Assembly: GCA_958295665.1 (NCBI GenBank) | Contig: OY282560.1 | Span: 312,213,236 to 312,277,235 of the forward strand | DNA: 64,000 nucleotides | DNA from: Tipula vernalis | Lineage: Eukaryota > Arthropoda > Insecta > Diptera > Tipulidae | Reading direction: 5' to 3' | Part shown: positions 57,067 to 64,000 of the stretch, in pieces | Numbering within the stretch: position 1 is the first letter of the stretch | Layout of the letters: each line of letters starts with the position of its first letter | Notes under the pieces: model-generated | Databases searched by the model: none | Seen by the model: only the letters and a program-made list of their open reading frames with translations | What the model was told of the DNA's origin: nothing | Position numbers and translations under genes: made by a program

Positions 57067-58943
57067 AAGACAATTTTTTCTACCTAAAAACACTAACAGC
57101 TGATCTCATTTAGATCCATATTTTGATATCCATCCAAATATTGGTCGATACACGCATTTAAATTGTTGACAAAAAATTTGATATAAAATCAATCATTCTG
57201 TATGCCTTTAAATATAGCGTTACACAAACAAACCGGTCTATACGCAATTATTGCATTACATCTCCTAATCGATTTCTACACAAATTAATTTAATTACCAT
57301 AAATATGGTGATAAAACGAATGTCATCGAGAATCAACATTTTTTTTTATCGCATACACATAATTATTGATTGTGTACAAAACAACAAATCAATCGATAAA
57401 CTTAATTTCGACTATCAATCCGTAATTGCTTTGAATATTTTCGATATAGTAACTTTCTCTTTCAATTTTCAAAAAAGAAAATATTTTTCCATCAACTCGC
57501 GGTGCACACAGTTCGATGATATTTACAAACAAATAAAAAAAATGTTAAATTATGACGTTTATCAGCGATAAAAGAAAATTTTTTCTCATAACCAACCGCT
57601 AATTACAAGAAAAAAAAAAATTATTATTTATCTACTCATCAAGTCAGTTACTTAACAAAAAAATTGTCACTACCGTTTTCTATCGAATGTATGAAGTGAC
57701 CAAAAAGACAAAAAAAAAATCTTATATTGTACAATTAACAGTACAAGAATAAGTCTTTCGAGTTTACTACGTAAACAACAAAAACTATACGTCCTTCACC
57801 ACAAAAAAAAAAAAAAAAAAATCTTAATGAAGAATGTTTAGAACCAAAAGCATGACCTAAATCCATAACAAAATCTAGAATTTAAAAAATCACCGGTTTG
57901 TCTTGTGAATGCTTCAAGATCATTGAGAATCGATTTATTATTAATTTTACGATATTTTTGCTTCTTCTTTTTTGTCTATCAAAGACATATGGTATGTGTT
58001 TGTGGTATATGTAGGCAAACGGTATTTTGTCTCTGTTAACTCTCATATGGATGGAAATTATAATTTACCACGCACATTACGTGTGCGATCATTAAATTGC
58101 CAGTGGGATTGCCAGCAATATACTCTAAAGAACGTATGTAATTCATACATATAGTATACAACACGACAAAACTTAATACGTATCTCAAACAAAAATTCTT
58201 TAACAGTGTTGGATTGTGACCCAGATAGAAATGAAATTCTAAAAAATAAACACCCAAATTGATATAAAGGCTTTACCATTAACAAACTACTCCAATTATG
58301 TATTACAATTTAACGTGACCCATTATTGAATACAGTGAGTCACACTATAAATCAAAAAAAAAAAATTTCTTCAGTGAAAGTCGAATTCAGTTTTGTCGAA
58401 AAGATGACGACGGTAATGTTTATAAACTAATAAAGTGAAATTACCTAAATAGAATACTATAAAAACAGTTAATTAATTAAATATGAAGTCGGCAAAGTTA
58501 TGAGAAGCATCGTAACCAAAACTATAGTGGAAAAGCTGTTTGTGTTGTTACCGGCTAAAATATATTCGGGGTTCCCCAATCCAAAAATGTAAATTAATGT
58601 GTTTTGTTACTTGAACGTTACATGTGAGGCATGTGAGCTTTTATAAAAATTCGCCCATTACATAATCATATATTTAGAGCTTTCAAATTTTGAAAGTTGT
58701 CTGCAAAAAATATTTAAAAGCATTATTTTAAATTAAAAACTTAATTTAGTATTCAATAAGCATTTAAAAACGAGGATTCCTATAAAAAATAAGAGTTGAC
58801 CTTGAAAATAAATTTCAAGACCAAACTTAAGGTCACCAATCGATTTTATTCGGTAAATTCTATAACTTTTATATGGATTATTTGTCTTTAAAAACTGGAG
58901 TGAGTCTTTAAAAACTGGAGACACAGGAGAGTGTCCTCGAAAA
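57067..58943. other. Non-coding stretch, no gene seen
   Basis: Nearly 1.9 kb of AT-rich DNA with A-runs near 57610, 57710 and 57804-57822. Frames at 57305-57571 and 57972-58285 resemble chance AT-rich reading. Possibly host intron. Confidence 0.4.
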
Positions 58944-60905
58944 TTGGCCTCGAAAACAAATAACGATGCCAGAGCATCTACAAGTATTGATAAAGTGTCA
59001 ATACCTTTTCCACCGTATCGGCACCAGATACTAGAAGTTTGGTTTATTCAAATTGAATCGCTGTTTGCGATTAAAAATATAAAAAAGGACAACAGATACT
59101 ACCACGCACTCGCAGCACTAGGTGCTGAGTTGTTTAAATCTACAGACGTTACCGCGCTCAATAAATGAATTAAGGTCATGGTTAGTCAAATTCACAGCTT
59201 CCTCCAATACTTCAGAATCGAATAATAGACCGCAGTGGCAAGGTCGTTCTAATTCGGGGTACAATCGATTCAGCTTTAGGCCAAAACAGTCAGGTTCGAA
59301 GGGTCGACTTGTCAATGGCATGTGTTGGTACTATCGTAAATTTGGACATCGCTCTGGGAAATGTGGAGGTCACGGATCTCCAAATACAGGTTCGAGAAAC
59401 ATACAATCCAATGTCGATAGATTTAGGATTTCGCAGAACATTCACTCATGCTTTCATAATTGGTGAGATTAAACGTCCAATTTTAGAAGCAGATTTCCTC
59501 ACCAAGGATGGCATTTTAATTGATCCAGGAATAAACGTCTTCTCGACACGAATACTTCACTTACGGTCTCAGCTGTAGAAATATCAGGTGATTTTTCAGC
59601 GTCGAAATTATTCGCGGTCGATGGAAAATACGGTGAACTTCTTACACGCACATTCACAATTTTACCATGAATCTTCATGGTTGCACCATCTTTTCAAAAA
59701 TTGATTTAATTAAAGCTTACCACCATATACCTGTTGCTAATGAAGACATACATAAAACTACAGTAACAGTACCATTTGGACTTTTTCAGTTCATGTGTAT
59801 GCCTTATTGTCTGAGAAATGCAGCGCAGACCTTCCAGCGCTTTATGAACAAAGTCACTGATGGTCTGGATTTTATTTTTGTGTTTGTCGATGATATATTG
59901 GTGGCTAGTCGAAGCGAAAGTGAGAATTTTGAGCATCTTAGGATAGAATCAAAATGTGAATTTGGTGTATCCAAATTGAGATTTCTCAGTCACGAGATCA
60001 CTAAAGATGGTATTAAAAGCCATTTGAAGATAGAATCATTGCTATACGCGATTTCCCTCACCCAACATCTATCAAGCAGGTGCAACGATTTGTAGGTATG
60101 GTGAATTATTATCACAGATTCATCAGGCACCTAGCTGAAATGCTTTCTCCAATTCATCAACATCAAATTGACGACAAATTGTCGTAAAAACAAAAAAGCC
60201 CCATTTGTTTGGACTACGGAGTGCTCATTCTCTTTTGACAGGATCAAAGCAGCACTAGTTAATGCAAGCCTCTTAGTTCATCCAACAGAGAATGCTAACT
60301 TAGCGATGGGTGCTGTTTTGGAACAGTATTTCCAAGGACGTTGGCATCCCTTATCATTTTTTTCCCGTAAGCTCTCTCCAGCCGAACAAAAATATTCTGC
60401 ATTCGATAGGGAGCTCTACGCAATTTATTGTGCTATCAAGCACTTCGAACACTTCGTTGAAAGTAGGCCTTAAGTATGTACTTAAGTCTGAGGCGTCGAA
60501 AGAATTCTTGCAAGCTCGTCAATTATCCTACATTTCTCGCTTTACGACTGATATTCAACAAATAAAAGGAGCGAGTAATGTTGTGGCGGATACACTATCC
60601 CGCCCAGAAGATAATCAAATTTCCCCAATATACCATACAGCTCTTTAATTGGAAAAACTATCTGAACTGCAGGAATCCGATCCAGAACTCAATACCATTA
60701 TAGAAAATTCGCAAAAATCGGCATGGTTCGTATTACCAAATAAAGCTTATACTTCCTCCAGTCTTCGAGAAATTGCATGGCTTGTCCCATCCAGGTGTTA
60801 GAGCAACACGAAAGTTGTTAGCAACGAAATACTTCTGGCCCAGTATTAACATCGATACGGGAATTTCGTGTAAAATGTGTATTCCATGTCAGACGGCTAA
60901 AGTTA
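58944..60905 (+). pseudogene. Ty3/gypsy retrotransposon gag-pol remnant
   Basis: Plus-strand blocks in order: gag with FPPYRHQILEVWFIQIESLF (about 59008-59067) and SINELRSWLVKF-type (about 59155-59190); a nucleocapsid knuckle CWYYRKFGHRSGKC (59323-59364); the end of the protease (RTFTHAFIIGEIKRPILEAD, about 59435-59495) with the catalytic DTG region lost; RT with [15 protein letters not shown] (about 59692-59735), [20 protein letters not shown] (about 59785-59840) and FVFVDDIL (about 59877-59900); RNase H with PLSFFSRKLSPAEQKYSAFD (about 60348-60407) and GASNVVADTLSRPE (about 60570-60610); integrase zinc-finger remnants near 60780-60900. Internal deletions and frameshifts leave it dead; the integrase core and both LTRs are missing or unrecognised. 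Confidence 0.8.
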
Positions 60906-60994
60906 ATCGACTGATCGTGTTTTTGACATTATATTAACTCTTAAAGAAAGTCTGTTGGTTATATCATTTACCTTTAGTTACAATGATATAGACA

Positions 60995-61255
60995 AGCTCA
61001 TGATCTAAATTCACTTTGCGAATTATTTGCTTAACATTTTTTCAAATCCGTGTATTCAGTCGATGATGTTTCAATATCTTACTCTGACCAAGGCGTGGTT
61101 AATAATCAAACTCACGGTGTTTCTTCTTTTACGCGGGAAAACATTAACACGGTTTTAGTTGGGCTTAATACTAATATGTCTACGGGCTCTGACGGTACTC
61201 AGGTGGTCGTTTGTGAAGCATGTACGTAAATTGGATCAGATAAACTATTATTAAT
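60995..61255 (+). pseudogene. CR1/jockey-like LINE fragment (start of RT)
   Basis: FFKSVYSVDDVSISYSDQGV, then SFTRENINTVLVGLNTNMST and GSDGTQ (about 61040-61200), correspond to the segment between endonuclease and RT ending in the conserved GPDG-type motif. No flanking element parts are visible in the same orientation. Confidence 0.6.
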
Positions 61256-61345
61256 TTGTATAGTAAGGTATGACTCAAGCCATTTGTAGGATGATAAAGT
61301 AACTGATTGAGTCAAACTTCTTTCTGAAGTCGGTATAAATGATAT
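61256..61345 (-). pseudogene. LINE RT motif A fragment, opposite strand
   Basis: On the minus strand IIYTDFRKKFDSISYF (about 61280-61330) matches RT motif A (DFxKAFDS) of CR1/jockey-like elements. It abuts the plus-strand RT fragment head-on, so either two insertions or an internal rearrangement is involved. Confidence 0.5.
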
Positions 61346-61749
61346 TAAGTTGAGCATTGCCTTAAATCACCTCTGTTGCACGTTGAACCTCTGTTGAACA
61401 TTTAAAACCTATTTAACCTCTATTGAATGTTTAACAGTTGCTGCCACAAAGGTAAAGTTCACCTTCGAAAACCTCGAGGGAACGAATTGGACTATACAGA
61501 TTTTTTACGCCAGTTAATGTCATATAGTAATGACTTTTGATGATTTTTTTGATGGACAGAATTCTTATCTCACGTGCCATCTTCATCCTGCAAAAGGAGA
61601 AAGAAGGATATTTGCATACCTCTTAGTGATGGATAGTTCGTCGCTCAAATCAAACACGCTATAACACAGAACTAACAATGATGGAGACTTTAGAATATAT
61701 CGGTATAATAAAGATGAAAATTCAACCAGCAATTCATTCATATTAACAT
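61346..61749. other. Unassigned stretch
   Basis: Includes FTFENLEGTNW on the plus strand (about 61455-61490), which resembles the start of a Copia-type gag but is too short to call. Repeated acctctgttgaa / acctctattgaa words occur at 61368-61430. Confidence 0.3.
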
Positions 61750-62470
61750 TTTAATATGGATCCATATAAGATAATATACGACGAATTTGGCAAAATATTA
61801 GCATGCTGCAACCTAAGGCTTTTCAACTGGCTTTTAGAAATTCATAAAATCTAATCATTAATGCCGGTCGTCTTACTCAGCAACGGGTAGTAGGATTCAT
61901 ATTTTCAAGTTGAGGCAAATAATTTGAATTTCATTCGTTTCCGCCAGAAAACATTGCAAACAGAATTATACCAAGGACTTGCAGATCATGTGGCTAACCA
62001 AAGTGCAAATTTGTAACTTCATTCCGGCATTCCAGTGATTCTGCCATCGTCATGCGAAGGTTCACCAAGAAAATTATAGAAAAGTGCCATGTTACAATGT
62101 CAAACTTTGGCTAATTCGACTCGATTGTTGTTGGCCTGAAACTGTTAGGAACCTCCAAAAGGAGAAACCACATCAGATCGTTCAGATTTAGTTGTTCGAG
62201 TGTTTAAATTGGAATTAAAGGCTATCATTAAATACTTGACGAAGCACGGAGTGATTATAAAGTGCATGGCATATGTATACTCGACTGTGTTCTACATGTC
62301 CACCTATCAATTATTGCAAAAGATAAATTTAAAACTTCTGAAGCCATCGATCATACCGTCCTGCCGAAGTTCCAGATATTTACACCGAGCTAAGAATACA
62401 TGAGATCGCTTCCCTTTGTATGATCAGAGATTTGTGCATCATTGAAGGCAGTTAGATATATTTACAGGAG
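61750..62470 (+). pseudogene. Helitron Rep-region remnant
   Basis: Plus-strand blocks, with stops between: VVGFIFSS/QVEANNLNFIRF and RQKTLQTELYQGLADHVANQ (about 61900-62000), VILPSSCEGSPRK (about 62035-62075), SDRSDLVVRVFKLELKAIIK (62178-62237). A region through about 62320 should hold the HUH motif but is scrambled. IPSCRSSRYLHRAKNT and a YDQRFVHH-like stretch end it (to about 62450). This is the N domain and Rep of a Helitron of the same general type as the minus-strand helicase at 3.6-4.56 kb, though a direct link is not shown. Inactive. Confidence 0.7.
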
Positions 62471-62879
62471 ATTTTATTGCACTAACGTCGATATCTTCAA
62501 TGAAGAACAACAACGCTAAAGTTATGATTAAATTGCCAATTACATCTATTGTAGATATGTAAATGCACCACAAGCAATATGATGTTTGCTAGAGTCACCA
62601 ATCGACAGATCGCCTGCAATAATAAGACTGTGAGTTCATCCTCCATAACAGCGGAGTAAAATTTTTGAAGAAGGTCAGGAAAATGAAGCTTTAAGCGACG
62701 CTCTTGCCTGTTATTTATATCGCCAACCCCTAGGATTGACCAGAGATCCGAGAAACTATAGTCGAAATTTGATGCAACATGCCGACATTATATCGCTAGC
62801 CCCTAAATGTAATCTTTTAAATTAAATTGGATATTGGATTTATCCGAAAAGATGATTATTTGAAAAATCTTATCTCTGA
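62471..62879. other. Non-coding, possibly Helitron continuation
   Basis: Weak similarity to Helitron spacing may continue (GDFIALTSI near 62475), but nothing firm can be supported. Confidence 0.3.
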
Positions 62880-63500
62880 AAATGGCATTTAGGCGAAAAA
62901 GTTGCGAAGTATTGAAAGCCTGTCAAAAATGATCAAAAATTTGGTTGGTCCAAAACCACTTTTCTCGACGTTTTGAAAGTCCCTGAGTCTAAAAAAGCAA
63001 AAAAAAATCAAAAATGTCCGTCCGTCTGTCTCGATGTCTGGATGTCTGGATATCTATATGTCCTGTACCCATGGTATCTCGAGAACGGCTTGTTCGATTT
63101 AGAATTTTTTTTTGACAATCTGTTTTCATGGTCAAGGCCAAGATTTGAAAAGATTTTGTAACCTGAGCGTCAAGACGGTCATACGAAGACCTGCCATACG
63201 AAGTGACCCAAAATACCTGGTTATAGAAATATAGTATTTACCAATTTTTTATATGTACTGGTTTGAGTATTGAGTTAAGTATTGAGTTTGTGATAGAGTT
63301 GAAGGTTAAGTTGGGGGTCAATTTGTGGGTTGAGTATAAGTTGAGCTGGAGTTGAGTTGGGGTTGGGTTAAGATATAGTGAGCAGTTCACCAATATTTTA
63401 TATATACTGGTTTGCGGATTGAGTTGAAAGAGAGTTTGCGGTTGGGTTGAGGGTTGATTTGGTGTTTGACCAATGTTTAGTGAGCAGTTGATCAATCTAT
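62880..63500 (-). mobile_element. Second copy of the minisatellite-bearing repeat, inverted
   Basis: The reverse complement contains the unique segment caaatttttgatcatttttga, the T/A run, cagacatccagacat and ttctcgagatacca, then a (aactcaaccc)-type array (gagttgaaggttaagttggg on the plus strand, about 63260-63480). This is the same order as at 11450-12920. It is shorter and diverged. No coding sequence; the frames on both strands are repeat products. Confidence 0.6.
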
Positions 63501-64000
63501 AAAAAAAGTGAGTTTTTATATGTATATACAGTATATGTGTATGATATTTAAACAAATCCACACGACTTCACCGATTTGAACCAAACCTTACACAAATATT
63601 GTTTAAGACTTAAGAAAGGTCACTGTTAATATCTCTAACCTCAAATTGAACCTTTTATGTTTCAAATTAAACCTATGCAAAATTAAATGAATGGCCAATT
63701 AGGATGGGACTTATCTATTTCTTAACTAATTTTAGCGAAATTTGACTTCCGCGTTGGAAATGGAAGTTTTGGATGAAATTCTGGAATATGACCATTACTA
63801 CGTTTCCATGACAGAGTTAACCCGGTTTAAGAGTTTCGTTGAGTTAATAACATGGCCGCGCTAATCCATATTGTTTCCATGCAATTATAAATTCTAGTGT
63901 AATTTGACATTTCACAACAATTTAAAGTCACTTTTGGAAATTTTATTTGTATGGTGGAAATTTTTCAATTTAACATTTATTGTGATTTTTATGATTTATA
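63501..64000. other. Non-coding, no gene seen
   Basis: Contains a block (about 63685-63790) resembling the diverged tandem repeat at 18.2-18.6 kb. No gene. Confidence 0.4.

Noticed and set aside
63238..63561. Minus-strand 107-codon ORF rich in Asn, Pro, Thr, Leu
   Set aside because: Translation of the aactcaaccc-type minisatellite.

Overview
This is a 64 kb stretch of AT-rich eukaryotic nuclear DNA, almost certainly from an insect and most likely a fly. The evidence is GT-AG splice signals with a CTAAT-type branch point, LOA-type and CR1/jockey-like LINEs, Ty3/gypsy solo LTRs with ATAT-type 4-bp target duplications, BEL/Pao, two kinds of Helitron, and many foldback elements. I assign no species. 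Very little of it is host coding sequence.

Host part. One well-delimited exon lies on the minus strand at 989-1177 and encodes an ankyrin repeat of the espin/forked type. A 332-codon minus-strand ORF at 13694-14692 has a good start context and a candidate Inr/DPE promoter about 330 bases upstream. I do not recognise its product; it may be an independent gene or an alternative first exon of the same minus-strand locus. At about 49.9 kb, on the same strand, there is a textbook recursive splice site: a strong acceptor fused directly to a donor, with a second donor 32 bases further on. Together these suggest that most of the window is very long intron of a minus-strand gene whose upstream exons lie to the right.

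Mobile DNA, left to right. A palindromic MITE (1.9-2.1 kb). A foldback element with 178-bp repeats (2.5-3.45 kb) beside a decayed Helitron helicase (3.6-4.56 kb, -). A CR1/jockey-like LINE copy with an inverted 5' part (5.1-6.3 kb). A degenerate repeat array (6.8-8.4 kb). A decayed ORF of a dispersed transposase-like family (9.0-10.2 kb). A minisatellite-bearing repeat (11.45-12.9 kb) with an opposite-strand relative at 62.9-63.5 kb. A LOA LINE fragment (16.3-17.7 kb). Two head-to-head solo LTRs (19.87-20.60 kb). Several foldback or tRNA-like palindromic elements (21-25.5 kb). A CATACCAT-type array (29.0-29.4 kb). A Helentron-like N-terminal fragment inside inverted flanks (30.4-33.4 kb). A Ty3/gypsy wreck split by an AT-rich array (34.7-37.6 kb). 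A BEL/Pao wreck with an envelope-like tail and a nested foldback MITE (39.3-44.2 kb). A complex inverted structure of ~150-bp repeats and a 15-bp minisatellite (46.0-48.6 kb).

The right third is dominated by a young LOA-type LINE (51995-56726). It is nearly intact (endonuclease, RT with YADD, RNase H, zinc knuckle) and sits inside an older relative, flanked by a 14-16 bp target duplication; the old element resumes at 56741. A Ty3/gypsy copy (58.9-60.9 kb), small LINE RT pieces and a Helitron Rep fragment (61.75-62.47 kb) follow.

No rRNA gene, confident tRNA gene, CRISPR array, operon or bacterial feature is visible. I found no clearly novel multi-gene system. The strongest second-look items are the recursive splice site, the inverted-repeat complex at 46-48.6 kb, the nested LOA insertion, the solo-LTR pair and the unidentified 332-codon ORF. 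All calls come from reading the sequence by eye; no searches were run.
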